A DNA stretch of 64,000 nt, taken from Amblyomma americanum (lineage: Eukaryota; Arthropoda; Arachnida; Ixodida; Ixodidae). Below, piece by piece: positions 35,421 to 46,598 of the stretch (position 1 is its first letter; each line of letters begins with the position of its first letter). The stretch covers positions 116,565,134 to 116,629,133 of the forward strand of contig NC_135498.1 of the NCBI RefSeq assembly GCF_052857255.1, given 5' to 3'. Made by a program: the position numbers and the translations under genes. Below the pieces are notes generated by a model that was given only the letters and a program-made list of their open reading frames with translations, was not told where the DNA came from and made no database searches.

Positions 35421-37512
35421 TCCAAAATGCACGCATACTCAGGCACCAAGCATGAGTTTCAAATGAAAAGCCAACAGAAAAGCTAGAACTGAGAATCGAG
35501 TTGCGGGCAGCATTTTGTTTGCTTGTATCTTAAAATTTCTTCATTGAATGACTTCCCTTTTTATGCATTGATTCCTGAATTTCTGTTTGAGTCAGCATTT
35601 GTGAGACATAAAGAATCCATATTCCACGCAGCTTTACTCGCGTAGTGGTGGTCGCGCCACTGATGTGAACTAGAAATCGACTAGTATTGGTTATCCTTGA
35701 CTAACATCTTGCTTTGATGTTCCAGTTTTAGCTCCCTTTGCTGCATTTGATTTGACCCTGATAACACGTGCATACATACCCAAGGAATATTCTTGCACAA
35801 GTGTTTCTGTCAAAAGGTATAAACCGCATAAAAGACGTCGCGGTCTTTTCAGTTTGAACGAATTTAAAAACTATAATATCATATTCTAATTCACACCGCG
35901 CAGCGGAACAGTAATTTTTTTTTTACAGTTAGGTACACTCTGTTATCAGGTGTGTAACTGTGTGCAGTGATCTTTATTTTGTACGTGCTTTTCATGCCAT
36001 GTAGTCTTTTTCACTTCTTTTGTGGTTTTGTTTTCTCTGGCCTATTGCTTGTTTCTTATTCATCACCCCCCTCCCCCTGCAGTAATGCATACGGGCGCTG
36101 CAGGTATCTCAGCAAATGAATATGTTATAGTGTTGAAGTTTTAAAATTCCAGGCTACAAAATTGCTTAACTATTCAAAGTCTTTATCGCGACTTACTTCT
36201 ATCGATGCGCACGACAGAGAGCGTTCTGCAATGGGAGAGTCAGCAATCTGTTGTCTGAAAAAACGAGAAAAGTTTCATTTGTTATCCTGCGCAGCACTTG
36301 ATGAAACGATGAAACGGTTTGGTTAGTGACGCTAAAAAAGAGCTCTGAAAAACATCCTTAGTGTTTCCTTCCAAATCACATCATGAAATCATATATGAAA
36401 TGAAGTTCAGCAAAAGCTGAGAAATTTAGTATAAGTGAGTGCTTCCCTTCAAGGCGACCATTGGATGCTTTCAATCTAGGCAGCATGCAGTTATTGAACT
36501 GAATTGCATGAGTGTTACATTGGTCTTTTACATCCTCATTCCTTGTATTCCGTGCGGTACTATGATGACACCAACCTCATGGAAATGTCAAGTGAGAACT
36601 GCGTTCTGCATACTTGGCTGTAAATACTTTGCGAATAACATCAAAGGCATGGAGGCTGTGCGCTGCACTCGCACAGCAGTAACATTTTATTCTCTCGCTC
36701 TAAAATTGTAGTGGCATGTTTTACACGCTCATATCATTTTTTACTCGGCGCGCATGAAGCACGCGCCGGTGAGCTGCTTCAGATGAATGGCATGACACGA
36801 CAACATTGATTAAGAATTTGCAACACTAGTAGGACATAAAAGTCTTGTTGGTGACCTGTAAGTTTTTCTGCAGTACACGTGTACTTCGTAGTCTTAGAAT
36901 ACGAATAAGATGCCCGATTACTAAAGTAAGCATTTTTCTTTGCCATTAATGAGCGCAGAGGAGACAAGTAAGCAGTTTAGCAATAATTGGGGCATGAGCA
37001 ACTCCTAGAGACGCACACTCCAGGCGTTGTATTCCCCGCTTAAAACTTATATCCGTTTCTCTGAGCACAGAAACAATTCAGGCGCCTTTTACATGCCTTA
37101 AATAGCATTTGTTGAAAACAGAAATTTATCTTCAGATAATTCAGACGGGACGCCATTATCGACCTATAGTGAGAACGCCGACTTCCTTTTTTTTTCTGCA
37201 GCGTATGTTGAACAGTTCTTTCTCCTTTCTCTCTCGCTTTCGCCTATGATACGCATAATTATTGCCACAGAAACATCTAACAACGCGCCACGAAACTTGT
37301 TAATATATATACGAATGCACGGCCATATATACAATCAAAGAAACATTATAATGAATCTTTTGTTGAAGCCTGAGAAACTTGAGACATTCGTCGTTGGGAG
37401 CCTTAGCCTGATAATGACAAAGCTACGAATTTGAAGGACTGCTCAGAGCGCTCTTTTTAATTAAGTTCAGAGTTCTCGCAAAGATAACTCATTGACTGCC
37501 CTCTTTCTGTTT
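35421..37512. other. AT-rich spacer, no gene recognised
   Basis: Mostly AT-rich. A small perfect-looking hairpin GGCGCG...CGCGCC lies at ~36747-36766. Frames are short and featureless. Confidence 0.5.
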
Positions 37513-37572
37513 TATGGTTTCATGGGGCATAACGCTTCAAATCAACTTAGGCTGTCTGCGACGCCGTTGTGG
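37513..37572 (-). mobile_element. Ruka SINE 3' fragment
   Basis: TTTATGGTTTCATGGGGCATAACGCTTCAAA through GACGCCGTTGTGG matches, on the opposite strand, the 3' part of the Ruka copies at 41.98 and 44.25 kb. It abuts the RTE fragment that follows. Confidence 0.65.
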
Positions 37573-37584
37573 TATGGGTTCAAT

Positions 37585-37765
37585 TTATACTGAGGACCGC
37601 GCTGCGAGCTACGGAGAGAAAAAGGATGGGTGTAACGTTAAGAGAAATGAAGATGGCAGAGTGGGCGAGGGATAAAACACGAGTTAATGTCATCCTAGTC
37701 GAAATCAAGAGAAAGAAATGGGCTTTGGCAAGGCATGCAATGCGAATGAAAGGTAAATGGTTGTC
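37585..37765 (+). mobile_element. RTE non-LTR fragment
   Basis: LRATERKRMGVTLREMKMAEWARDKTRVN and EIKRKKWALARHAMRMKGKW correspond to the post-RT region of RTE elements. The first block parallels RAMERKIKGVTLRDR in the 24.6-kb copy. It is a short internal fragment; a matching RTE 3' end on the same strand lies at 38.5-38.67 kb. Confidence 0.75.
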
Positions 37766-38544
37766 CGTAAAGGTAAAGGAGTGGTTTGAGGTGCACAAAA
37801 GATCCTCGCAGGATTTGTGAACGCTGTGCGTCGACAGTGATGAGTCGGACAACGGAGCGCTGCGCGTGCGAAGGGAGTGTGCGAGGCAACGGCGACAAAG
37901 AGCGTAGCGAGCACAAGGATCGGAGAACTGACGTGACAGAAAACCGAGGTGTAGAGGGAGACAGCGCATCAGAGGTGGTGTCATTCACCGGAGTTGGGTG
38001 CGTGCGTCCGTGACCTCGCTTAGATCACCGACGTAAGCCTCCTGCGTCCTTTGCAAGTATAGTGGTGGCAGCCGATGGATTGAGGGTCCTTACTGCTTAA
38101 AGGTAACCTGGGATATCCTGTTTTAAGCCTCTGGCGGTTCGGGCCGCCGTTGACAGGTTCTGGCTACGATTCTCCTGCAGCTGCCAAGTTCTTCGTGCTC
38201 TTCACGGGACACCACCGGCGTCTCCCCGCGTTTTTCTCCGCTGCTACTACCACCTGGCTCCCTTGCGCCGCTTCCTTCGACGCATCGCCAGCGACGCTTC
38301 GCACTGCATTGACCCGCGTTCGTCCTGTCTGCAAGGCATCCCCGCTTCACATGGGACGCTATACATCAGGTGAACTCTTTCTTTCATTCTGTAGTGTTGT
38401 AAGCTTGTTGAGTGCGTGTTTTTCTTGTTGGCGTGTGGGTTTCTTATTCGCCCCTTTTCCTTTATACTATATATACGGCTTCGTTTTGTTTTGTTTGATC
38501 TCTTGTTCCAATCTGCACGCGATAGCGTTCCCCCTCGGAAGGTA
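37766..38544. other. GC-rich spacer, possible LTR leader
   Basis: TTGCAAGTATAG followed by TGGTGGCAGCCG (38066-38077) could be an LTR end plus primer-binding site, and an open frame (38150-38545 +) follows. No gag motif confirms it, so this stays a guess. Confidence 0.25.
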
Positions 38545-38672
38545 GAAAACGCGATATCAATTCGCGACAAGTGGATACCAAGGGCAAGGCAAACGACAGG
38601 GTTAATTGGAGAGATGGATGATGCCTTTGTTCTGCAGTGGGCGTAGTCAGGCTGATGATGATGATGAGTGGA
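38545..38672 (+). mobile_element. RTE 3' end
   Basis: Ends with AFVLQWA, then TAGTCAGGCTGATGATGATGATGA, the same terminal sequence as the 24.33-kb and 49.1-kb RTE copies seen from the other strand. Probably the 3' end of the element whose fragment lies at 37.6 kb. Confidence 0.75.
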
Positions 38673-38682
38673 AGGCACACGA

Positions 38683-38815
38683 CAAATTCGATTACCAGAG
38701 GATCTTAACGTGCACTGACGTCGCACAGTACATGGGCCTCCGGCATTTTGTCTCAACCGCAATGCAGCCGCGCCTCTTGGCTCGCTCAGCGGCAGATCAT
38801 CATAACCACTGAAGC
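38683..38815 (-). mobile_element. Ruka SINE fragment
   Basis: Minus-strand match to the middle and 5' part of Ruka (GTTAAGATCCTC, GTGCGACGTCAGTGCACG, then a degraded tRNA head ending in the CTGAGC region). It sits just beyond the RTE tail. Confidence 0.65.
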
Positions 38816-39039
38816 AACGCGATAGCCTGCGCACTATTTTATGACTTAACTTCAAATGCTAATTAGGCTAACGTGATTCGTTTTTTACAAACACTGCAAA
38901 AGAAAGATGCGATTTTTATTGTTCAGATTGCGGCAATCAAAAATTTGATTGTGCCCAACATGCATTGGACAACATATCGGAAGTAGGACGACAAAATAAG
39001 AAAACTTTGATTGTGTAGAAAGCTGTTTCTCGGCCCGAA

Positions 39040-39150
39040 AAAAAAAACACGGACGCAAAGAAAGACGAAGGACAAGCGCTAACTTCCAAATGATGTTTAT
39101 TGGAAACATCGAAAGATATATAGGCACATGAAAGGGGGAAGACAAAAAAA
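39040..39150 (-). repeat. Inverted tail flanking the Penelope-like element
   Basis: This ~100-bp block (CAAGCGCTAACTTCCAA... TTTATTGGAAACATCGAAAG...GGCACATGAAAGG) is the inverted copy of 39627-39735. It lies 5' of the Penelope-like coding fragment, giving inverted ends of the kind described for Penelope pseudo-LTRs. Confidence 0.75.
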
Positions 39151-39254
39151 AACGAAGAAAAAAACTAAACAGGCTCTGTAGGCTGACGAACCCATCGGGA
39201 GAACAAGATTCAGGCTTCAGGATACGACATGTCGACAGATATGTTGATTGTACT

Positions 39255-39740
39255 GACGGCATAATTTATAACGTACCACTGACATGAGGCCGTTTTTACA
39301 TCGGTCATAGTGGACGATGCGTGAACGAGCGTTTCAGAGAACGTGCCATCAATGTGAAACAAATGCGGTAAACATTGGCAATTCGCTGTCTTGACAGTGA
39401 ATATGAGGGTGGCGGCCATTGTGTTCCGGATTTTCCACAATCTGTAACTGTCGACCGGCATCCTTCGCAAATCACAAAGGAGATGTTAGAGGCGCTAGAG
39501 ATTGATAGGACGGGCAGTGATTGCTTAAGCACGTCATTAATCGGCCTTTCAAAAAAGGAGATGATGTATCTGAGCGGGTATCAGTGACATGACTTTTTGT
39601 ATGCAGCTATCATAGTTAGTTTCTGTTTCCCTCCTTTCATGTGCCTATATATCTTTCGATGTTTCCAATAAACGTCAGTTGGAAGTTAGCGCCTGTCCTT
39701 CATCTTTCTTTGCGTGCTTGTGTTTTTTTTCGCGCTTTTC
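39255..39740 (+). pseudogene. Penelope-like element, endonuclease end and tail
   Basis: GIY-YIG core with YIGHSGRCVNERFRERAINVK (39295-39360), then the C-terminal zinc/histidine-type region CLDSEYEGGGHCVPDF... VDRHPSQITKEMLEALEI... SKKEMMYLSGYQ, ending at a TGA at ~39586. One in-frame TAA after KQMR breaks it. The 3' tail has AATAAACGTCAGTTGGAAG (39667 on), close to the AATAAAC-TCAGTTG tail of the 5-8 kb copies. The RT part is absent: this is a strongly 5'-truncated copy. Confidence 0.8.
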
Positions 39741-40343
39741 GTCTTACAATGCATTACCAAGTAGACCGCACCCACGCCTTACTGTTTCTCGGCTGCTTTG
39801 AAAACATGAGCTACCAAGACAGTCTGCTTATAGTCTAATTGTGAAGAAAAACAGGCATTTTAACGAGCGGTAAAGCATTTTAACGATTTTTTAGCACTTA
39901 CAATGGTTCCACCTCGAGGGCAATCTTCCCATATTCCTGAAACATGTCCATTTCCTATGCACTGAGCATCACTAAATGCCGCCAGAGATGCTTAAACTAT
40001 ATGTCTTGGCCCCCAAATTTTCATAAATACAATGTTAGAGCAAAGATTGTTACATTATTAGTCTCAGGAGGATAATGTATTCAAGCTTTGAGCAGGATAT
40101 GGGAAACGCTCCAACAGTCTGCTAAAGAGTTCCACATCATGGCTTTCGCATTCTTTCCTTTAATGAAGGAAATGTGGGGTTTATATTATCCAAAAAGGAA
40201 AAGAAACAGTTTATGCACTAAGACTGAAGGAACGCTCTCAAGTTGTTTTTTTTAAAAGGTTTGCAAAATACCCTTATCATTTAAACTTCCTGACTATCTG
40301 AGCGATAAACTAAGCAGTGAGCAATGTGTGCTTTCTTGACGCA
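39741..40343. other. AT-rich spacer, nothing recognised
   Basis: No coding or repeat identified. Confidence 0.5.
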
Positions 40344-40624
40344 GGGGCTGTACTTTGCACCAATCATTTTCTCAGACCGTCATCACCTCTCAGCCTTTGG
40401 AACTCTCCTCTCGCAAGGCTGACCTAAGGGATATCACGACCGAAATAATTCGAGCAAAGAATCCTAACAAAATAAGGCCCCAGGCTTTTGTGTTCTACCC
40501 GTTCCCTATCGTACCATTCCCAGAATTTTCAAATAACAACTGGAAAATGCGTTTTGAAGTCCTTGCCTGTCGGACAACTTCGGCTACGTATTCAGTATAC
40601 TTCTGGGCTTTGCAGAACCTATGA
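40344..40624 (+). CDS. Possible exon, unknown product
   Basis: GACGCAG at ~40343 could be a splice acceptor. The frame after it stays open for about 90 codons (PLELSSRKADLRDITTEI... PFPIVPFPEFSNNNWKMRFEVLAC) to a TGA at 40622. Composition is protein-like, but no family is recognised and it lies on the strand opposite the secreted-protein exon nearby. It may be a chance frame. Confidence 0.2.
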
Positions 40625-40974
40625 AATTAAGATATGGAATGGGCGTTAATCGTACCATAAATCCTCCTTATTGCATTTCCGAGTGGGAATGCATCTTTTC
40701 GATCGCTGAAAGTTATGAAGACGTCTCGATGATTCGAACACCTCGGGACTAGTTAGACACAGCAGCGCATTCGGGAAGTACAAACACCTGAGATTTCGGC
40801 GGACCCCTTAAAGAACCTAGAAATGTGCTTTGCTATTTGGTCGTCGCTACTTTTCACATACATGAACGTGGCTTTGTTGTAAAAATTCATTCAAAAGTCA
40901 GTCCTCTTTCAAGAAAAGCGCAAATTTGATTGATGCTCTCACTACAAAAAAAAAAAAAAGACGGGAACACTTAC

Positions 40975-41033
40975 CCTTCACATGTCATCATGCCGATGAC
41001 GAAAGCGAAGCCAAGAAGATAGAGGGCGTTCAT
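40975..41033 (-). CDS. First exon of a secreted protein gene (signal peptide)
   Basis: On the minus strand the ATG at 41033-41031 opens MNALYLLGFAFVIGMMTCE, a short polar start plus hydrophobic core ending in a small-residue/Cys region, as in a secretory signal peptide. After 59 coding bases the reading is followed directly by GTAAGT (40974-40969), a consensus 5' splice donor. A TATA box lies ~72 bp upstream of the ATG. A signal peptide alone on exon 1 is a common layout for small secreted proteins of tick salivary or haemolymph families (established in general; family not determinable here). Mature exons should lie on the minus strand below 40969; none was recognised in the window. Confidence 0.72.
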
Positions 41034-41104
41034 GGTGTCTTGATGATTTTCAACACGCAGTAACGAGAGCGGTTCTCGTAGTGAAACTGCAACGAGATTT
41101 ACGC

Positions 41105-41112
41105 CTTTTATA
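41105..41112 (-). promoter_or_regulatory. TATA box of the secreted-protein gene
   Basis: TATAAAAG on the minus strand. An initiator-like GCAGTTTCA lies 24-30 bp downstream (around 41090-41082), giving a 5' UTR of roughly 50 bases before the ATG. Spacing is what a TATA-dependent RNA polymerase II promoter needs. Confidence 0.7.
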
Positions 41113-41974
41113 TTTGCTGTCGAGGGCGCAGTATGAGGGCTTCAGCCCTTACCGCAGGTGCCTTTACTATTCTTTTGGCCATTTTTTTGATAGAAGGTTT
41201 GACATTGCAACGTTTATTTACATTACAATTAAACTAGACTGTTAGCGGTCAAAGTATTTCCGCGTGAAGTGAAATGCTACAGGGCTGCTGCCGGTGTACT
41301 CTTTCGTTAATTGATTTCTGTGAAAGTTATTATTCCCATTAAAACTAAAACTAAAGTCAAGATACCGAAAGTTTACCTGAAAAGTTCAAACACTGATGCA
41401 TTTGCTTTCATTCTATGCAGGTTGTGTTGAAAGTTATTAAATAAATGAAGTTCATCAAACCCTTTGAAAATTTTAGTCCTTTAACATTTAGGGTCTGAGT
41501 GAGAATTTTGATGTGGAATTTTTGTTATTCATAAAGTTCAATTCTCTCTAGGCAACACATTCTCCTGGAGCGTGAAATCTCCGAGCGAACGATGTATAGG
41601 AGTTGGCGATGCAGGTGAGCCCGAAGGAGTAAAGGGCGCATTGGCTCTGCGTTTGAGCTAAAATATAAGCCATAATGTAAGGAAAAGAAGGAGCAAACAG
41701 GGTAGCAGGGGATAGCAAAGCAATAGAAACAGTGATTGGCCCAGTGGCTATCCTGTTAGATCGAGCCCATGCGCATGGGTCTGTTGGAGTTAACAACGAA
41801 CAATATGCGACTCGGCGGGAGTGTCTGCGACTTCATGATTTGATTTTTGGCTTGCGTAAAAGCTTCTCTTTGTAGCTCCCTACTAGCTCTTCTTTACGCA
41901 GATTAACTAAGAACCCTAGCTAGAAAGGCGCATAACCCTCTAGGGTCTCTCATAGTTTCCTCGTTTTCTGTTTT
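41113..41974. other. Upstream flank of the secreted-protein promoter
   Basis: No gene identified. A minus-strand open frame at 41796-41548 with hydrophobic composition (TVSIALLSPATLFAPSFPYIMAYIL) is visible, but it has no homology I can name and lies in sequence that reads like a decayed repeat. Confidence 0.4.
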
Positions 41975-42180
41975 GGTTTTATGGAGTTGAACATCTGAAA
42001 GCGACTAAGGCTATGAGGGACGCCGTAGTGAAGGGCCCCGGAATGTTCGGCCACCTGCGGTTCTTTAACGTGGACTGACATCGCACAGTATACTGGCCTG
42101 CCGCATTTCGTCTCCATAGAATTGCGACCGCCACGGCCGGGATGGAACCCGCGATAACCGCTGAGCCACCGCGGCGGCCA
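41975..42180 (-). mobile_element. Ruka SINE, near full length
   Basis: Minus-strand reading starts GGCCGCCGCGGTGGCTCAGC (tRNA-derived A box at the 42170 end), then GGTTATCGCGGGTTCCATCC (B box), then the body (TCTATGGAGACGAAATGCGG, GATGTCAGTCCACGTTAAAG, GGCCCTTCACTACGGCG), ending GTTCAACTCCATAAAACC at 41975. Ruka is a tRNA-derived SINE described from ticks. Confidence 0.85.
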
Positions 42181-43359
42181 TTCAACTTGTGTGTTATGAT
42201 TTCCTGAGCAGCCATGCCACGACGTAAAAAGATACTGTTCCAAAAATCTCACCAGATATAAATACACGTTACGGAAGCAAACAATCACCGAATCCAAGAA
42301 GCATAGAGGATAATTTTTTTCTGGTGTATAAATGGGAGGTTAATAGGATAATTATTTAAAGATTGTTTACTTCAAAGCAGAAGAAAAACAATCTCATGCC
42401 ACCAGTGTGATAAGAACCCACGATGGTAGTCGATTGGTTCTCGCATTTTTTTTTTAAATTAGCGGGCCAACACATCAGCTCGAAGTGCGGTGCGTGTTCT
42501 CTCGGCCTTACACACATCAATTTAACTTCAATTTTGGTGAATCATAACGGCGCCATCACTTACACGTTGATTCCCAAAAAGCGCATCACATTTCTGCTGA
42601 AATTTGTGCGAAATGAGCACTCGTAATTGTCATGAAACTCAGGTGGAAGACTGGTTCGGGGATAATTAAAGCCGACCGCTATTGGCGCCAACGCCCATCA
42701 GAGATTTGTGCGTCTCGAATGCGCCAAGCGCGTATAGGGTCGTTACAAGAGGAAAACTTGCTTCCGCGCGCGTGGCACTATTTTGTGCTTTTAATACTGT
42801 GCGCTCAGCTGAAGCGGAGGTCAAGACAGCGCTCTGGTATAAGGTACGCGCGGCATCAATGCTCTCACATTTCTCAAGTGCAGCGTACTCGACATTGCTC
42901 GTGATAGTTGCGCAGGATAGGTTTATTTCACTGGTTCATCCTTTGACTTCATAAAAGACGCAGTTGGGCGCACGTACTTGATGCCGTATTGCAGAGAGAG
43001 GGCTGCTGCGCTCCCGATAGGATTGCATGGTTTCTAATAGCGACAAAATTAGTACATTGTACAGAAATGCTTTGTGCTCTTCTTTCTTTATTGTAGTATT
43101 GTTGAATATATTCTCAACTTGGCCGTCAGTGCCGTTTGTGTTGTGCATGCAGAAAATGAAAAAAAAAACAAATACCTTGTACTGAAACAGTAATTCATTC
43201 TAGTCTACTAACCATATGTACCCAAACACTAAAAGGTGAGCACGAAAACAATACTTAACATAGCAGTAGATACTGCGGACATGGGACAGGACAGAAGCTG
43301 TGTGTACGCGTCTTTTTCGCGCTTGTTACCATGTCGGCATCCGTAATCCATGTAGCCCA
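42181..43359. other. Spacer, no gene recognised
   Basis: AT-rich at both ends, with a GC-richer patch at ~42700-42900. No coding motif found. Confidence 0.45.
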
Positions 43360-43850
43360 ATTAAGAGCCTGAGCAGTAATTAGTGGCTCGAGCCCAACAC
43401 ACAGCAATGTGAACGTATCATTCACATGCAATGATAAAAATACAAGGGTTGGCACTATTTCAAGCTCAGCATGAATAAGATTTCAGGCCATCAAAGTGAC
43501 ACTTAGCACTTCGGGAATTTCTTTGGGCATGCCAGAGTAATTCAGTAATTCTGGGAATCAATTACCCAGGAACTGAGCACTGGTAGGCTGCGCTGTCGAT
43601 CACACAAAGGAGACCAGATATGGGTGTTCAGCCAGGCAGGAGGTACGGCAAAAGGCAATAGCTCCCGCAATAGGGGCCCACCCAACTAGCCTTGATTTAT
43701 TCTGCGGATTAAATGTTTTTCTCACTCACTCTTAGGCCTTGCGCTCTGCCTCTCGCTAACATTTTCTCCGCAAGTTTAGTAACAGTTGACTGAAAGCTAG
43801 TGTTAAAGTGGCTGCAAGCATCAAGGGACTGCCGTGATGGGAAGACTGAC
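43360..43850 (+). repeat. Dispersed repeat, copy A
   Basis: About 480 bp aligned by eye with 58020-58490 in the same orientation (shared CTCGAGCCCA, AATGATAAAAATACAAG, CCAGGCAGGAG, CCTTGATTTATTCT, GTTGACTGAAAG). The 58-kb copy lies directly 3' of the minus-strand I-type element, so the unit may be that element's 3' UTR. This copy would then be a heavily 5'-truncated insertion. Confidence 0.75.
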
Positions 43851-44251
43851 CGGCTATTTTAGTTCCAGTTAATATGTTCTCATCATTATTAGCGTCTGGA
43901 TATGCGCCAGTGCCCCCGTGCGGATCCCTTCGGGTGGCGCACCAAGGCCTCCGATATGGGGACCAAGAAGTTTCATTACCCTTCATATCTATCCACATGA
44001 CTCCGACACTGGGTTATCAATAACGCCTGGCTGTGACGCATATCCCCTCTATAAATGATTTTGATGTGAACAGCGCGAAACATACGAGGATGAAACGGAA
44101 AACACAAACTATGTCGACTAAGCACCGTTTGTGACAAAACAGAATACCAAATAGCACTGGCTGCTATTCTTTAACTGCGATACACGAAATACCCAATAAT
44201 GCAGCGCCTTTAGTCCATATGTCTATAAGCATATTTATTGCTATTACCTTA

Positions 44252-44472
44252 CCCGCCGCGGTGGCTCAGTAGTTATGGCACTCAGTTGCTCACCCGAAAG
44301 ACGCGTAAAGAACAAAAGTGTAGATATTCGATGGAGGCGAAATTCTAGAGGCCCGTATAGTGTGCGGTGCCAGTGCACTTTAAAGAACTCCACTTGGTCG
44401 AAATTTCGGGAGCCCTTCACTACGGCTTCCTTCATTGCCCTAAGAGCTTTAGGGCGTTAAACCCCCATAAAC
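44252..44472 (+). mobile_element. Ruka SINE, near full length
   Basis: Starts CCCGCCGCGGTGGCTCAGT with a clear A box. The B box is largely lost to a small deletion. It continues through GATGGAGGCGAAATTCTAG, GTGCCAGTGCACTTTAAAG and CCCTTCACTACGG to TTAAACCCCCATAAAC at 44472. Orientation is opposite to the 41.98-kb copy. Confidence 0.87.
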
Positions 44473-46041
44473 GAAGCGATTACTTTGGTTTAATTCGCCG
44501 CTGTCTCGTTTAGCCAAAATTACTAAATCAGTGCTTAGCACAACGAACTGAGATTTGATAGGAGTGCTATTTAATTGCCACATGGTCTGATGTGCGCGCA
44601 AGATGTTCTGGTTCATCATAACTCAGGTATTTCTTGAGGACACAGAATAGGATGAAGCTTTACAACTGCTGACCGCATTTTGGTCACAGAGCGACACAGC
44701 TTATTCAAAACTAAACCAAATTTACAGTCTAATTGCATCTAGCACGTATTGCATATTAATGCAACTTCGATAAGTACGAAATCTGCAGTAACTTTCCAGC
44801 CCTGTGGAAAAAAAAAACAGGTAGGCTTGCTATGCAATCTCATTCGATACCGCATGCTTCTATTTTTTGGCGCTTTATACATCTGCTCAGAAAAAGGGTG
44901 AAACATAAATGTTTTTTTTTTCATTTTTAATCCTCTTCAAGAACCAACTGTGCTTCGGAACTGATGGAACCGGGTTCGGGTGGCTCCGTTCTCGAACGAC
45001 GCGAAATACCGGGCTCCCAATAAAGAAAGCTTCACCTTATTTGTCAATGTCAACAGAAGACATACAGACGCCCTTAAATTTCTTCGGTGTTTGGCAAAGC
45101 CAACTGAGGACATTGAGGCGCCCTTAAATTCCCTTGGTCGTTGGACACAGTGCGTGGTTCTTGTCTATATTTCGAATAAGATGCGTAACTGCCCTTGCTG
45201 TCTGGTGTTCAACCAGCGTGTGCACAAACAAATGAAATCCGGATCAAGCGTCCATAACAACCGCAATGATGAAAGCATCGATAATGTGCCATTGATTTTG
45301 TCAATAACGAAAAACATCTGTCACTTATCAGTCTTAACTCTGCCAATAGTTTTATCTGGTGTCGAAATGATTAGTCAATAAGAAATAAATATATTCTATT
45401 ATAACCATATATGACTGTTTCATCATTCCCAGACTACCCAGTTGAAACTAGACATGAGATCTATAACCAACTTGTGGAAATTTATTTTAAAAAGGAACGT
45501 ACATGAAAAAAAAAATTCTTATAACGTCCACTAGAACTCAGAAAGATGCAGCTCTGAAAAGCATTTTTTGTCTCGCTAAAAGTTGTCGCGACGGCAGCGC
45601 CTCCCGCTCGTCTCGTTCGGGCGCAGTGGGGTCGTGCGGGCACGCGGGAATCACGCGGTGAGCGGCGAACAACGCAGCGCACATGTAAAACGCGTTCACC
45701 ACGAAGCTTGCGGCTTGCTGCCCGTTCGTTCGGCGCGTAATCTATGCTGGCGTTCGTGGCATCGGGTTCGTCGAGAACGATGTGCCGAAAGAACTACGAC
45801 TGCAACTTGATTCCCGCGCGTTTTGGCAAGGCGCCTGGCAGCGCTTCTACGTGGTTTGCCGCGCCGCGCGTCCGTTTCACCGTGCGTAGCAGAGCGATTT
45901 CTCTGACGGGCAAGGCGTCGCGCTGAACGGGCGATGGCGTTCCGTGGACTCCCTGGCAGTGCTGAAACACGCTGTCGCGTTCCACTCTTAAAGGCGAAGC
46001 TTAAACGTCCTCCTATTTTGAATTTCCTGCAAAAATATACG
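44473..46041. other. Spacer with a CpG-rich block
   Basis: AT-rich except 45560-45970, which is GC- and CpG-rich with open frames on both strands but no recognisable protein. It may be a promoter-like island or a GC-rich repeat. Confidence 0.4.
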
Positions 46042-46598
46042 ACGTGCATTATGAAACCATCGTTTTCCAATGGGAATAAATGACAGACTCAGAACGCTTA
46101 ATGTTTTACTTCAATTACCAGTCAGAAGAGGACGCAAATACATTATGTTGTTCATATTTTGAATGAGATGCGTAGCGGCATTTTCCATCGAATTTTCAAC
46201 CAGTGTGCGCAGTACCGAATATATGGCATAAATAGCGTTGCCTTACTAGGCCCAACTGAAAAGATTGTCTGCGATTATGATTAAACAATTTTGTTAATAA
46301 TCGATAGTACCTATCACTCATGCCGGGTTATTTTAATGCAAAAGCGTTACTTGCCAATGTTTGTGGTTCCGTGTCCACAGGAAGCGGACCCGAAAAGTGT
46401 CGGCTGCCCCTGCGTCGTGCGAGGAAGCGTTAACAGTAAAAAAATTATTGTATCTGGAGAATAATAAAATATCGATGGCCATCAAGTTTGCTTGATGCGG
46501 AATTAATTTTTAATTAGTTAGAGGCGAAAATGTCGATTAGATGTCAAAATAGTCCCGGTCGTCGATATAGCGGGTGGACGTCAAAGCAGTCGTGGACG
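46042..46598 (+). repeat. Left arm of a long inverted repeat
   Basis: Inverted counterpart of 48538-49092. The best-conserved stretch is GGCATTTTCCATCGAATTTT onward (identical over ~35 bp), and similarity is about 70-75% by eye across ~550 bp. Repeated GGACGTCAAA motifs occur at the inner end. Confidence 0.82.

Noticed and set aside
38120..38545. LTR retroelement gag start after a TGGTGGCAGC primer-like site
   Set aside because: The open frame lacks any gag motif and no matching LTR was found. Kept only as a low-confidence note.
41548..41796. Multi-spanning membrane protein exon (minus strand)
   Set aside because: Hydrophobic but without splice sites or a recognisable family, and the DNA reads like decayed repeat upstream of the secreted-protein promoter.
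45150..45260. A third copy of the long inverted-repeat arm
   Set aside because: About 60 bp (GATGCGTAACTGCC..., TTCAACCAGCGTGTGCACA) resembles the arm at 46.15 kb, but I could not extend the match on either side, so it may be coincidence or a very old copy.
45560..45970. CpG island promoter with a coding first exon
   Set aside because: GC-rich and CpG-rich, but the frames on both strands look like shadows with arginine-heavy composition, and no TATA, initiator or donor site lines up.
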